Program-made: the position numbers and the translations under genes
The notes under the pieces: generated by a model
Database searches by the model: none
The model's input: the letters and a program-made list of their open reading frames with translations, nothing else
What the model was told of the DNA's origin: nothing
Shown: piece after piece, positions 17,421 through 26,440 of the stretch
How the letters are laid out: each line of letters begins with the position of its first letter
How positions within the stretch are numbered: position 1 is the stretch's first letter
NCBI RefSeq assembly: GCF_012910785.2
Contig: NZ_WTVH02000010.1
Span: forward strand, 186,001-250,000
Direction of reading: 5' to 3'
Source: Aromatoleum buckelii
Lineage (GTDB): Bacteria; Pseudomonadota; Gammaproteobacteria; Burkholderiales; Rhodocyclaceae
DNA length: 64,000 bases

Positions 17421-18188
17421 ATGAGAGGAATCAAGGACAAAGTCGCGATCGTCACCGGCGGCGCAGGCGGCATCGGTTCGGCAATCTGCCGCCGCTTCGG
17501 CGAAGAAGGCGCGAAAGTCGCGGTATTCGACATCAACCGCGAAGCGGCCGAAACGGTCGCTGCGGATATCCGCGCGAAAGGCGGCAACGCCCAGGCGTTC
17601 GCGGTCGATCTGACGAGCCAGGATTCGGTGATCACCGCGGTGACGGCCGCCGAGCAGGCGCTCGGCCCGACCAATGTGCTGGTCAATAACGCCGGCTGGG
17701 ACAAGATCGGCAACTTCCTCAGCACCGACAAGCCGCTGTGGGACAAGATCGTCGCGATCAACCTGTACGGCGCGCTGTACATGCACCACGCCGTCGCCAA
17801 GGGCATGGTCGAGCGCGGTTCGGGCCGCATCGTCAACATCGCGTCGGACGCCGGCCGCGGCGGCTCGTCGGGCGAGGCAGTGTATTCGTTCTGCAAGGGC
17901 GGTCTGATCGCGTTCTCGAAGACGATGGCGCGCGAACTCGCCCGCCAGCAGATCAGCGTCAACGTCGTGTGCCCCGGCCCGACCGACACGCCGCTGCTCG
18001 ACGACATCTGCGGCGAAGGCGAGAAGGGCGACAAGCTGCGCACCGCCTTCACGCGCGCGGTGCCGTTCGGGCGGCTCGGCCAGCCCGATGACCTGCCCGG
18101 CGCGATTCTGTTCCTGTCGAGCGACGACGCGTCCTTCATCACTGGCCAGGTGCTGAGCGTGTCCGGCGGCCTGACGATGGCTGGTTGA
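17421..18188 (+). CDS. badH: Short-chain dehydrogenase, 2-hydroxycyclohexanecarboxyl-CoA dehydrogenase BadH
   Basis: 255 residues, the length of R. palustris BadH. NAD-binding motif TGGAGGIG (12-19), NNAG at 89-92, and catalytic S142, Y155 and K159 (YSFCK) are present. Expected reaction: NAD-dependent oxidation of 2-hydroxy- to 2-ketocyclohexanecarboxyl-CoA. The ATG has AGGAGGAAG upstream. The next gene is the ring hydrolase BadI, 44 bases on, the same pairing as in the known pathway, which makes the assignment strong. Confidence 0.88.
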   Translation: MRGIKDKVAIVTGGAGGIGSAICRRFGEEGAKVAVFDINREAAETVAADIRAKGGNAQAFAVDLTSQDSVITAVTAAEQALGPTNVLVNNAGWDKIGNFLSTDKPLWDKIVAINLYGALYMHHAVAKGMVERGSGRIVNIASDAGRGGSSGEAVYSFCKGGLIAFSKTMARELARQQISVNVVCPGPTDTPLLDDICGEGEKGDKLRTAFTRAVPFGRLGQPDDLPGAILFLSSDDASFITGQVLSVSGGLTMAG

Positions 18189-18232
18189 GCGCGGACTCGT
18201 GACCCCCAATCTAACATTCAGAGGAAATCAAA

Positions 18233-19015
18233 ATGGAATACCAGGACATTCTGTACACCAAGGAAGACGGCATCGCGACGATCATGATCAACCGTCCGGC
18301 GCAATACAACGCGTTCCGCGCGCAGACCTGCGAGGAAATTATCCACGCGCTGAAGGATGCGGATTTCGATCGCCAGATCGGCGTCGTCGTGCTGACCGGC
18401 GCGGGCGACAAGGCGTTCTGCACCGGAGGTGACCAGGGCACGCAGGACGGCGGCTACGGCGGCCGCGGTGTCATCGGCCTGCCGGTCGAGGAGATGCAGA
18501 GCGCGATCCGCGACATCGCCAAGCCGGTGATCGCGCGCGTGAATGGTTTTGCCATCGGCGGCGGCAACGTGCTCGTGACGGTCTGCGACTTGGCAATCGC
18601 CTCGGAAAAGGCGCAGCTCGGCCAGGCCGGTCCGCGTGTCGGCTCGGTCGATCCCGGCTTCGGCACGGCGCTGCTCGCGCGTGTCGTCGGTGAAAAGAAG
18701 GCACGCGAGATCTGGTATCTGTGCCGCCGCTACACTGCGCAGGAAGCGCTCGCGATGGGCCTCGTCAATGCGGTCGTGCCGCACGACCAGCTCGACGCCG
18801 AAGTGAAGAAGTGGTGCGACGAGATCGTCGAGAAGAGCCCGACTGCGATCGCGCTGGCGAAAAAGTCGTTCAACGTCGACACCGAGATGATTCGCGGCAT
18901 GGGCGGCTTGGCGATGCACGCGCTGAAGCTGTACTACGAGACGGCCGAATCGGCCGAGGGCGGAAACGCGTTCCGCGAGAAGAGGAAGCCCGAGTTCCGC
19001 AAGCACGCCAAGTAA
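18233..19015 (+). CDS. badI: 2-ketocyclohexanecarboxyl-CoA hydrolase BadI (ring cleavage)
   Basis: 260-residue crotonase-superfamily enzyme of the MenB/BadI branch: CTGGDQGTQDGGYGG around 61-75, GGGNVLVTVCDLAIA, and GPRVGSVDPGFGTALLARVVG, where the crotonase Glu pair is replaced as in this branch. It hydrolyses the beta-keto ring to pimeloyl-CoA, the committed ring-opening step. Length equals the known BadI. It follows badH in the same operon and precedes an acyl-CoA dehydrogenase. The MenB alternative is unlikely because no menaquinone genes are nearby. Confidence 0.9.
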   Translation: MEYQDILYTKEDGIATIMINRPAQYNAFRAQTCEEIIHALKDADFDRQIGVVVLTGAGDKAFCTGGDQGTQDGGYGGRGVIGLPVEEMQSAIRDIAKPVIARVNGFAIGGGNVLVTVCDLAIASEKAQLGQAGPRVGSVDPGFGTALLARVVGEKKAREIWYLCRRYTAQEALAMGLVNAVVPHDQLDAEVKKWCDEIVEKSPTAIALAKKSFNVDTEMIRGMGGLAMHALKLYYETAESAEGGNAFREKRKPEFRKHAK

Positions 19016-19126
19016 GCCCTGGCGCAGGTGCCGCCGTCCCGGCCGGTCATCGATCGGCCGGCGGCGTTTCGCACGCATCACCCTGAAAACCACAACGCAC
19101 CATCACGACCGGAGAGGGAACAGGAC

Positions 19127-20281
19127 ATGATCCGCGATCAGGAGACTCTGAACATTCTTCTCGACACGATCTCGCGCTTCGTGCGCGAGCGCCTCGTGCC
19201 GCAGGAAGCCCACGTCGCCGAAACCGACCAGATTCCGCAGGAGCTCGTCGACGAGATGAAGGAACTCGGCCTCTTCGGCCTGTCGATCCCCGAGGAATAC
19301 GGCGGGATGGGGCTGACGATGGAAGAGGAAGTCCTCGCGACTTTCGAGATCGGCAAGACCTCGCCGTGCTTCCGGTCGCTGTTCGCGACCAACAACGGCA
19401 TCGGCGCGCAGGGCATCGTCATCGACGGCACTGAAGAGCAAAAAAGCCATTACCTGCCGAAGCTCGCGTCCGGCGAGATCATCGGCTCGTTCGCGCTGAC
19501 CGAACCCGACAGCGGCTCGGATGCTGCGAGCCTGCGCACGAGCGCGCGCCGCGACGGCGACTTCTACGTGCTCAACGGCACGAAGCGCTACATCACGAAT
19601 GCCCCGGAAGCCGGCATCTTCACGGTGATGGCGCGCACGACGCCGGACTCGCGCGGCGCTCACGGCATCTCGGCGTTCATCGTCGAGCAGGGCACGCCGG
19701 GCCTGTCGCTCGGGCCGATCGACAAGAAGATGGGCCAGAAAGGCGCGCACATCTGCGACGTGATCTTCGACGACTGCCGCGTGCCGGCCGCGAACCTGAT
19801 CGGCGGGCGCGAGGAAGTCGGCTTCAAGACCGCGATGAAAGTGCTCGACAAGGGCCGCATCACCATCGCTGCCGTGTGCGTCGGCGTCGCCGAACGCATG
19901 CTCGACGATGCGCTGCGCTACGCGCTCGAACGCAAGCAGTTCGGCAAACCGATCGCCGAGTTCCAGCTGATCCAGGCGATGCTCGCCGACAGCAAGGCGG
20001 AGATCTATGCCGCGCGCAGCATGGTGGTCGATGCCGCGCGGCGCCGCGACGACGGGCTCGATGTCGGCACCGAAGCCGCGTGCGCGAAGCTCTTCGCGTC
20101 GGAAATGTGCGGTCGCGTTGCCGACCGCGCAGTGCAGATCTTCGGCGGTGCCGGGTATCTGGCCGAGTACGGCATCGAGCGCTTCTACCGCGACGTGCGC
20201 CTGTTCCGCATCTTCGAAGGCACGACGCAGATCCAGCAGCTCGTCATCGCCCGCAACATGATCCGCGAGCATGCGGGCTGA
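19127..20281 (+). CDS. Acyl-CoA dehydrogenase (second copy in the alicyclic cluster)
   Basis: 384-residue FAD enzyme with the normal catalytic Glu, E364 in RIFEGTTQIQ, and ALTEPDSGSDAASL and ERKQFGKPIAEFQ signatures. The start is ATG 19127 behind GGAGAGGGA. It is the last gene before a strong terminator and follows badI by 111 bases. It could act on cyclohexanecarboxyl-CoA (an alternative AliB), on pimeloyl-CoA, or on a later beta-oxidation intermediate; the sequence does not decide. It is only distantly similar to the dehydrogenase at 15691-16839, so the two are likely to have different substrates. Confidence 0.9.
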   Translation: MIRDQETLNILLDTISRFVRERLVPQEAHVAETDQIPQELVDEMKELGLFGLSIPEEYGGMGLTMEEEVLATFEIGKTSPCFRSLFATNNGIGAQGIVIDGTEEQKSHYLPKLASGEIIGSFALTEPDSGSDAASLRTSARRDGDFYVLNGTKRYITNAPEAGIFTVMARTTPDSRGAHGISAFIVEQGTPGLSLGPIDKKMGQKGAHICDVIFDDCRVPAANLIGGREEVGFKTAMKVLDKGRITIAAVCVGVAERMLDDALRYALERKQFGKPIAEFQLIQAMLADSKAEIYAARSMVVDAARRRDDGLDVGTEAACAKLFASEMCGRVADRAVQIFGGAGYLAEYGIERFYRDVRLFRIFEGTTQIQQLVIARNMIREHAG

Positions 20282-20549
20282 CGAAACCCCGCCGGACATC
20301 GGGGCCGCCGATAAGGCGTCCGCAATGTCGCCGGCGCTGTTCGCACCGCACCCGCCGTTCCGGCCTTTCGACGCCGCCCCCGGCGGGCTGCCGGGCCTGT
20401 TCGCGGCGCCGAGCTTTCGGCCGTTCGCAGGCCACCCGGCAGGGAACGACGCTTGCTCTGAGCTTTGGCGCTCAGACCGCGCCTGAACCCGGTCTTGCCT
20501 CCGGCGAAAGTTTCTCCCTCTCCTCCTTCCTGATTCGCCGGAGTTTTCA
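20282..20549. other. Non-coding spacer after the badHI operon
   Basis: No convincing gene, RNA or repeat was found here; it leads into the terminator at 20550. Confidence 0.5.
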
Positions 20550-20583
20550 CCGGCCCGACGCAGCAGCGTCGGGCCGGTTTTTT
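20550..20583 (+). terminator. Strong Rho-independent terminator of the badH-badI-dehydrogenase operon
   Basis: A perfect 12-base-pair stem CCGGCCCGACGC / GCGTCGGGCCGG with an AGCA loop is followed by six T residues (20578-20583). It ends directly before the convergent hexapeptide gene. Confidence 0.95.
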
Positions 20584-20584
20584 C

Positions 20585-21199
20585 TCAGCTGCGCTGTTTC
20601 TGCTCGCTCAGCGGGATGATTTCCGGCATCACGATGCGCTTGCGGTCGGCCTCGACGGCGGCGAGCGCGTCGGTCTCGACCATCGTTGCGAGGCAGCGGC
20701 GGGTGAGATTCTGGTAGATGCCGGTGCCCTGGACTTTCCACGCCATCTCCTGTTCGGTCAGCGGGCGGACGACTTTCGCCGGCGTGCCGGCGACAAGAGT
20801 GCCCGGTGGCACCTGCATGCCGGCCTTGACGAAGCTGCACGCGGCGACGAACGCGTTCTCCCCGACGACCGCATTGTCCATGACGACGGCGTTCATGCCG
20901 ACGAGCGCGTTGCGGCCGATCGTGCAGCAGTGCAGCACGGCGCCGTGGCCGATATGGCCGTTCTCGTTGACCACCGTGTCGTGGTCCGGAAAGCTGTGGA
21001 TGACGCAGGTGTCCTGGACGTTGACACCGGCCTTCAGGATCAGCCGGCCGAAGTCGCCGCGCAGGCTCGCGCACGGGCCGACGTAGCAGCCGGGGCCGAC
21101 GATGACGTCGCCGATCAGCACGGCGGAGGGGTGGACGTAGGCGCTCGGGTCGATGACCGGAACGACGCCGTCGATGGCATAGACGCGGGGCGGTTTCAT
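20585..21199 (-). CDS. paaY: PaaY/CaiE-type hexapeptide-repeat protein (gamma-carbonic anhydrase fold)
   Basis: 204-residue left-handed beta-helix protein: repeated hexapeptides such as VLIGDVIVGPGCYVGP and metal-ligand His residues H68, H85 and H90 in VQDTCVIHSF and GHIGHGAVLH. The overall text, including DFGRLILKAGVN and LTEQEMAWK, is that of PaaY, a thioesterase that hydrolyses dead-end CoA esters in the phenylacetate pathway. Start ATG 21199 with AAGGAG upstream. Here it stands next to ring-acid genes, suggesting release of CoA from blocked intermediates; carnitine-type CaiE or a carbonic anhydrase are the alternatives. Confidence 0.8.
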   Translation of the reverse strand: MKPPRVYAIDGVVPVIDPSAYVHPSAVLIGDVIVGPGCYVGPCASLRGDFGRLILKAGVNVQDTCVIHSFPDHDTVVNENGHIGHGAVLHCCTIGRNALVGMNAVVMDNAVVGENAFVAACSFVKAGMQVPPGTLVAGTPAKVVRPLTEQEMAWKVQGTGIYQNLTRRCLATMVETDALAAVEADRKRIVMPEIIPLSEQKQRS

Positions 21200-21335
21200 G
21201 CTGTCTCCTTGCTGCCCGCGCACTGCGGGCGAAATAGGGTCGGATGGCGCGGGGTCGGGATGGGGCGGCATCACGACACGCGCTGCGAGCGGCGCCGGTT
21301 CGCGAACGCGGTTGCCGCGGCGGGCGTGATGGCGC

Positions 21336-22988
21336 TCACATGTTCGGATAGTTCGGCCCTTCGCCGCCCTGCGGCACGACCCACGTGATGTTCTGCGTCG
21401 GATCCTTGACGTCGCAGGTCTTGCAGTGCAGGCAGTTCTGCGCGTTGATCTGCAGGCGCGCGCCGCTGGCGGATGAGGCGTCCGCGTCGCGGACGACCTC
21501 ATAGACGCCGGCCGGGCAGTAGCGTTGCTCCGGCGCGTCGAACTGCGCGAGGTTCACGTCGATCGGCACCGCGGCATCGCCGAGCGTCAGGTGGCAGGGC
21601 TGGTCTTCCTCGTGGTTCGTGTTCGAGATGAACACCGACGACAGCCGGTCGAACGTCAGCACGCCGTCCGGCTTCGGATAGAGGATCGGGGCGCAGTCGG
21701 CTGCGGGTCGCAGCTTGCCGTGGTCGGCGCTGTTTTTCAGCGTCCAGGGTGCGCGCCCGCGTAGCACGATCTGGTCGATGCCGAACATCAGCGAGCCCGT
21801 CTTCAGCCCCTTGCTCATCCACGGCTTGAAGTTGCGCGCCTTGTGCAGCTCCTCGTACAGCCAGCTGGCGCGGAACGCCTCGGGGTAGGCGGTGAGCTCG
21901 TCGTGCGCGCGGCTCGTCGCGAGCGCGGCGAAACAGGCTTCCGCAGCGAGCGAACCGGACTTGATCGCGCAGTGCGAACCTTTGATGCGGCTCGCGTTGA
22001 GGAAGCCTGCGTCGTCGCCGATCAGCGCGCCGCCCGGGAACACCAGCTTGGGCATCGACTGCAGGCCGCCGGCCGCGATCGCGCGCGCGCCGTACCCGAC
22101 GCGCCGCGCCCCGGCGAAGAAATCCTTCAGCAGCGGGTGGGTCTTGAGCCGCTGCATCTCGTCGAACGGCGACAGGTGCGGGTTGCGGTAGCCGAGGCCG
22201 ACGACGAAGCCGACCGACACCAGGTTGTCTTCCATGTGGTACAGGAAGCCGCCGCCATAGGTGTCCGGCTCGAGCGGCCAGCCGCCGGTGTGGATCATGA
22301 GACCCTCGCGGTGGCGTTCGGGCTTGAGTTCCCACAGCTCCTTGATGCCGATGCCGTAGGTCTGCGGATCGCAGTCGCGGCGCAGGTCGAACTTCGCCTC
22401 GAGCTGCTTGCCGAGGTGGCCGCGGCAGCCTTCGGCGAACAGCGTGTATTTCGCCTGCAGCTCCATGCCGGGCTGGAAGTTCGGGCCTTCCGAGCCGTCC
22501 TTCAGCCGTCCCATGTCGCCTGTCGCGACGCCCGTCACGCGGCCTTCGGCGTCGTACAGGATCTCGGCCCCGGCGAAGCCGGCATAGACGTCGACGCCCA
22601 GCGCTTCGGCTTGGGTCGCGAGCCAGCGGCACACGTTGCCGAGGCTGACGACGTAATTGCCGTGGTTGTGGAAACAGTCGGGCAGCAGCGCGTTCGGTAG
22701 CTGCCGCCCGCCGGCTTCACCGAGCAGCAGGAAGCGGTCTTCGGTGACCGCCGCTTTCAGCGGCGCGCCGAGCGCCTGCCAGTCGGGAAAAAGCTCGGCG
22801 AGCGCGCGCGGGTCCATCACCGCGCCGGACAGGATGTGCGCGCCGACTTCCGAGCCTTTCTCGATGACGCAGATCGACAGCTCGCTGCCGGCGTCCGCAG
22901 CGAGCTGCTTCAGGCGGATCGCCGCGGAAAGCCCGGCCGGGCCGCCGCCGACGATCACGACGTCGAATTCCATTGCTTCACGACTCAT
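21336..22988 (-). CDS. Electron transfer flavoprotein:ubiquinone oxidoreductase
   Basis: 550-residue membrane-bound flavo-iron-sulfur enzyme passing electrons from reduced ETF to the quinone pool. FAD motif VIVGGGPAGLSAA (12-24); quinone/membrane region LQSMPKLVFPGGALIGDDAG; a C-terminal 4Fe-4S cluster formed by C519, C522 and C525 (NCLHCKTCD) plus an upstream Cys in QRYCPAGVYE. Start ATG 22988 with GGAG 7 bases upstream. It is the electron outlet for the two acyl-CoA dehydrogenases in the window; no etfAB genes are seen here. Confidence 0.95.
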   Translation of the reverse strand: MSREAMEFDVVIVGGGPAGLSAAIRLKQLAADAGSELSICVIEKGSEVGAHILSGAVMDPRALAELFPDWQALGAPLKAAVTEDRFLLLGEAGGRQLPNALLPDCFHNHGNYVVSLGNVCRWLATQAEALGVDVYAGFAGAEILYDAEGRVTGVATGDMGRLKDGSEGPNFQPGMELQAKYTLFAEGCRGHLGKQLEAKFDLRRDCDPQTYGIGIKELWELKPERHREGLMIHTGGWPLEPDTYGGGFLYHMEDNLVSVGFVVGLGYRNPHLSPFDEMQRLKTHPLLKDFFAGARRVGYGARAIAAGGLQSMPKLVFPGGALIGDDAGFLNASRIKGSHCAIKSGSLAAEACFAALATSRAHDELTAYPEAFRASWLYEELHKARNFKPWMSKGLKTGSLMFGIDQIVLRGRAPWTLKNSADHGKLRPAADCAPILYPKPDGVLTFDRLSSVFISNTNHEEDQPCHLTLGDAAVPIDVNLAQFDAPEQRYCPAGVYEVVRDADASSASGARLQINAQNCLHCKTCDVKDPTQNITWVVPQGGEGPNYPNM

Positions 22989-23076
22989 CTTTGCATCTCC
23001 ACAGGCTGTATTTCGTCGCGTTCCGCCACGCTCTGCCGCGGAACGACTCGATCCGAGAATGTTTCAGGCGCGTGTT

Positions 23077-23880
23077 TCAGGCGCGGCCGAGATCGGCTTC
23101 CACCTTGTGCACGAGCTCGACGAGACGCGGGCCGACCTCGCCGATGAGCCGCTCGCGCGACAGCAGGAAAGCCGGGCCGCCGCAGTTGAACGCCATCGCG
23201 CGCTCGCCGTCGACGCCGGTCATCGGCACGCCGACCGCGTGGACGTCCTTCTGCCAGTCGCCGGCGGACACGACGAAGCCGCGCTCGTGGTAGTCGCGCA
23301 GCGCCTGCTCGATGCCGGCCTTGACGCGCGGCCAGTTTTCCTCGTCGCGCAGGCGGATGTGATCCATCAGGTAGTCGCGCTCGCCCTGCGGCAGGCCGCA
23401 CAGCAGCGCGCGCCCGACCGCGGAAGTTGCGAGCGGGATGCGCGAGCCGACATCGAGGCGCAGCGTGACGTTTGCGCTGCTGCGGCAGCTCTCGATATAA
23501 ACGACGCTCAGGCGGTCGCGCGCACCGATCGACACCGACACCTGCGCGTACTCGGACAGCTCTTCCATGTACGGCCGCGCGACCTTGCGCACGTCGAGGT
23601 TCGACAGCAGCGCGTAGCCGAGCGCGAGCACGCCGGCGGCCAGACGGTAGGTGCCGCGGCTCTCGGAAAAACCGAGGTAGCCGAGCTTGGTCAGCGTATG
23701 GGTGAGCCGTGAAATGGTCGGTTTCGGCAGGCCGGTGCGGCGCGCGAGTTCGGCGTTGCTCAGTTCGGTGTCGCCGGGACGAAAGCAGCGCAACAGCTCG
23801 AGGCCGCGTGCGAGCGCGTTGACGAACTGGCGGTCCCTGCTTTCCTCGTCGTCGGCAAATACCTGGATGTCGTCATCCAT
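23077..23880 (-). CDS. IclR-family transcriptional regulator
   Basis: 267 residues: an N-terminal winged helix (about 17-80; FVNALARGLELLRCF, LARRTGLPKPTISRLT) and the IclR effector domain (about 95-260; RIPLATSAVGRALLCG). IclR proteins of this type sense aromatic or aliphatic acids and their CoA esters. It is divergent from the hydratase-dehydrogenase-thiolase operon, and two nearly identical palindromes in the spacer are the likely operators, one of them beside its own start. Confidence 0.93.
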   Translation of the reverse strand: MDDDIQVFADDEESRDRQFVNALARGLELLRCFRPGDTELSNAELARRTGLPKPTISRLTHTLTKLGYLGFSESRGTYRLAAGVLALGYALLSNLDVRKVARPYMEELSEYAQVSVSIGARDRLSVVYIESCRSSANVTLRLDVGSRIPLATSAVGRALLCGLPQGERDYLMDHIRLRDEENWPRVKAGIEQALRDYHERGFVVSAGDWQKDVHAVGVPMTGVDGERAMAFNCGGPAFLLSRERLIGEVGPRLVELVHKVEADLGRA

Positions 23881-23979
23881 GAGAAGTCCCCGGGTTCCGC
23901 GTGGCGGTTTTCAGTTTCGTTTTCCGCTGCCATGGTGACATGGCGAATTCGCACGTGTCAATGCAAATGCGGCATCATG

Positions 23980-23995
23980 GTTCGCACAGCGAAAC
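23980..23995. promoter_or_regulatory. Candidate IclR operator 1
   Basis: GTTCGCACAGCGAAAC contains the inverted repeat TTCGC-N3-GCGAA. The same 16-mer with one base changed occurs at 24090. A further perfect palindrome of the same half-site in opposite order, GCGAATTCGC, lies at 23943-23952. Confidence 0.65.
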
Positions 23996-24033
23996 ACAAC
24001 GGCTCGCGTGCTACGGCCCTCCTGGGCGCAGTA

Positions 24034-24062
24034 TTTACACCGGACGGCAAAGACCGTATCGT
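24034..24062 (+). promoter_or_regulatory. Candidate promoter of the beta-oxidation operon
   Basis: TTTACA (24034-24039), 17-base spacer, TATCGT (24057-24062). It lies between the two operator copies, so a protein bound at both could loop over or block it. Confidence 0.45.
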
Positions 24063-24089
24063 TGATTCAACGTGTTGTGCAAACGCATC

Positions 24090-24105
24090 GTTCGCAGAGC
24101 GAAAC
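24090..24105. promoter_or_regulatory. Candidate IclR operator 2
   Basis: GTTCGCAGAGCGAAAC differs from operator 1 at one position in the spacer. It lies 28 bases after the -10 box and 14 bases before the first gene, a position suited to repression. Confidence 0.65.
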
Positions 24106-24119
24106 AAAAGGGGAAGACC

Positions 24120-24890
24120 ATGGACGAAGTCCTCATCGAGCGCCCGGGGCCCGGCATCGTGCTGCTGCGCCTGAACCGGCCCGACGCCCGCAATGCGCTG
24201 AACCAGGAAGTCCGGCAGCAGCTCGCGACGCATTTCACCGCGTTCGGCCAGGACCCGGACGTGCGTTGCATCGTGCTGACGGGCGGGGACAAGTTCTTCG
24301 CCGCCGGAGCCGACATCCGCGCGATGGCCGATGCTGGCGCGATCGACATGATGCTGCGCCACACCCATCGCCTGTGGCAGGCGATCGCGAGCTGCCCGAA
24401 ACCAGTAATCGCCGCAGTCAACGGCTACGCGTGGGGCGGCGGCTGCGAGCTCGCGATGCACGCCGACATCATCGTCGCGGGCGAATCCGCATCGTTCTGC
24501 CAGCCGGAAGTGAAAGTGGGCATCATGCCGGGCGCCGGCGGCACGCAGCGTCTCACCCGCGCAGTCGGCAAGTTCAAGGCGATGAAGATGGTCCTAACGG
24601 GCCAGCCGATCGGCGCGCGCGACGCGCTCGAAATGGGCCTGGCGAGCGAAGTCGTCGCCGATGCGGACGTGCAGGCGCACGCCATCGAACTGGCTGCGCA
24701 GATCGCCGCGCTGCCGCCGCTGGCGATCGCGCAGATCAAGGAAGTGCTGATCGCCGGCCAGGACGCCTCGCTCGAGACGGCGCTGATGCTCGAGCGCAAG
24801 GCATTCCAATTGCTGTTCGCGAGCCGAGACCAGAAGGAAGGCATGCAGGCCTTCCTCGAGAAACGGAAAGCCAACTTTGAAGGAAAGTGA
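24120..24890 (+). CDS. Enoyl-CoA hydratase (PaaF-like)
   Basis: 256-residue crotonase with both hydratase Glu residues, E110 (GGGCELAMHAD) and E130 (FCQPEVKVGIMPGAGG). Start ATG 24120 behind GGGGAAG. First gene of an operon with a two-domain 3-hydroxyacyl-CoA dehydrogenase (3 bases on) and a thiolase, a complete set for one beta-oxidation turn. Family relatives include PaaF of phenylacetate catabolism and hydratases of dicarboxyl-CoA degradation; with ring cleavage to pimeloyl-CoA next door, a dicarboxyl-CoA substrate is a reasonable inference. Confidence 0.9.
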   Translation: MDEVLIERPGPGIVLLRLNRPDARNALNQEVRQQLATHFTAFGQDPDVRCIVLTGGDKFFAAGADIRAMADAGAIDMMLRHTHRLWQAIASCPKPVIAAVNGYAWGGGCELAMHADIIVAGESASFCQPEVKVGIMPGAGGTQRLTRAVGKFKAMKMVLTGQPIGARDALEMGLASEVVADADVQAHAIELAAQIAALPPLAIAQIKEVLIAGQDASLETALMLERKAFQLLFASRDQKEGMQAFLEKRKANFEGK

Positions 24891-24893
24891 ATC

Positions 24894-26414
24894 ATGCTCG
24901 ATGCGACACGCCAGAACCTGACTCTCGGAGTCGTCGGCACCGGCCTGATGGGCCGCGGTATCGCGCAAATTGCGGTGCAGGGCGGCGTGCAGGTGCGGCT
25001 TTTCGACAGCCGCCCGCGCGCCGCGGCTGAAGCATGCGATGCGGTCGCGCAGATGCTCGCGAAGCTCGCCGAGAAAGGCAAGCTCAGCGCCGACGACGCG
25101 CAGGCCGCTGTCGCGCGCCTGCACATCGCCGATACGCTGCAGGATCTCGCCGACTGCGACATCGTCGTCGAGGCGATCGTCGAGGACCTCGACGCTAAGC
25201 GCCAGCTGTTCCGCGACCTCGAAACGATCGTTCCCGACGTGTGCCTGCTCGCGACGAACACGTCGTCGCTGTCGGTGACGTCGATCGCCGCCGGCTGCCG
25301 CGTGCCCGAACGCGTCGCCGGCTTCCATTTCTTCAGCCCGGTGCCGCTGATGAAGATCGTCGAAGTCATCGACGGTACCTTGACCTCGCCGTGGGCGGGC
25401 GAAGCGCTGACGGCGCTCGCGCGGCGCATGGGCCACACGCCGGTGCGCGCGAAGGACACGCCGGGGTTCATCGTCAATCACGCCGGGCGCGGCTATCTGA
25501 CCGAAGCGCTGCGCGTCCTCGGCGAAGGCATTGCCGAAGTCCCGGCCGTCGATGCGATCCTGCGCGATGCCGCGGGCTTTCGCATGGGACCGTGCGAGCT
25601 CCTCGACCTGACCGGGCTCGATGTCTCGCACCCGGTCATGGAGTCGATCTACGCGCAGTATTACCAGGAGCCGCGTTTCCGTCCGTCGCCGCTGACGCGC
25701 ACGCGCCTCGCCGCAGGGCTGCTCGGGCGCAAGAGCGGGCGCGGCTTCTATACATATACCAACGGCCAAGCCGAGCCGGTCGCGACGCCGGCGGTGCCGG
25801 CGCTGACGCAGACGCCAATCTGGGTCAGCCCGAGCGACCCGGTCCGGCACGCGCGCGTGCTGACGCTCCTCGCCGGGCGCGGCATCCCGATCGACTACGG
25901 CGAGCGTCCGGCCGACAGCTCGGTGTGCCTCGTGCTGCCGGTCGGCTTTGATACGACGACGACCGCGCTCGCCGAAGAACTCGACCCGTCGCGCACGCTC
26001 GCGCTCGATCCGCTGTTTCTCGACGGCCACCTGACGCTGATGACGAACCCGCTGACGACGTCCGCCGCGCGCGACGCCGCGTGGGCCGCGCTCGCGGGCG
26101 AAGATATCGTGGTTTCGGTGATCCACGACAGCCCGGGCTTCGTCGCGCAGCGCGTCGTCGCGATGATCGTCAATATCGGTTGCGACATCGCGCAGCAGCG
26201 CGTCGCAACTCCCGAGGACATCGACTCCGCAGTCCGGCTCGGCCTCGGCTACCCGAAAGGCCCGCTCGCGCTGGGGGATGCGCTCGGCGCCGCCACGGTG
26301 CTGACGATCCTCGAGCGGCTCCACGATTTCTACCGCGACCCGCGCTACCGCCCGAGTCCGTGGCTGATCCGGCGCGCACGCCTCGGCGTGTCGCTGCTGA
26401 CTCCCGAAAACTGA
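24894..26414 (+). CDS. 3-hydroxyacyl-CoA dehydrogenase, long two-domain form (PaaH-like)
   Basis: 506 residues. N-terminal Rossmann fold GVVGTGLMGRGIAQIA (12-27), catalytic text NTSSLSVTSIA and RVAGFHFFSPVPLMKIVEVI (with the catalytic His), and DTPGFIVNHAGRGYLTEAL start the first C-terminal domain; a second C-terminal 3HCDH domain (SPGFVAQRVVAMIVNIGCD, then DSAVRLGLGYPKGPLALGD) follows, as in PaaH. It oxidises a 3-hydroxyacyl-CoA with NAD, in PaaH 3-hydroxyadipyl-CoA. Operon position between hydratase and thiolase supports a dicarboxyl-CoA chain. Confidence 0.92.
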   Translation: MLDATRQNLTLGVVGTGLMGRGIAQIAVQGGVQVRLFDSRPRAAAEACDAVAQMLAKLAEKGKLSADDAQAAVARLHIADTLQDLADCDIVVEAIVEDLDAKRQLFRDLETIVPDVCLLATNTSSLSVTSIAAGCRVPERVAGFHFFSPVPLMKIVEVIDGTLTSPWAGEALTALARRMGHTPVRAKDTPGFIVNHAGRGYLTEALRVLGEGIAEVPAVDAILRDAAGFRMGPCELLDLTGLDVSHPVMESIYAQYYQEPRFRPSPLTRTRLAAGLLGRKSGRGFYTYTNGQAEPVATPAVPALTQTPIWVSPSDPVRHARVLTLLAGRGIPIDYGERPADSSVCLVLPVGFDTTTTALAEELDPSRTLALDPLFLDGHLTLMTNPLTTSAARDAAWAALAGEDIVVSVIHDSPGFVAQRVVAMIVNIGCDIAQQRVATPEDIDSAVRLGLGYPKGPLALGDALGAATVLTILERLHDFYRDPRYRPSPWLIRRARLGVSLLTPEN

Positions 26415-26440
26415 ACCTGCTTTTCCTACAAGGACTATTG

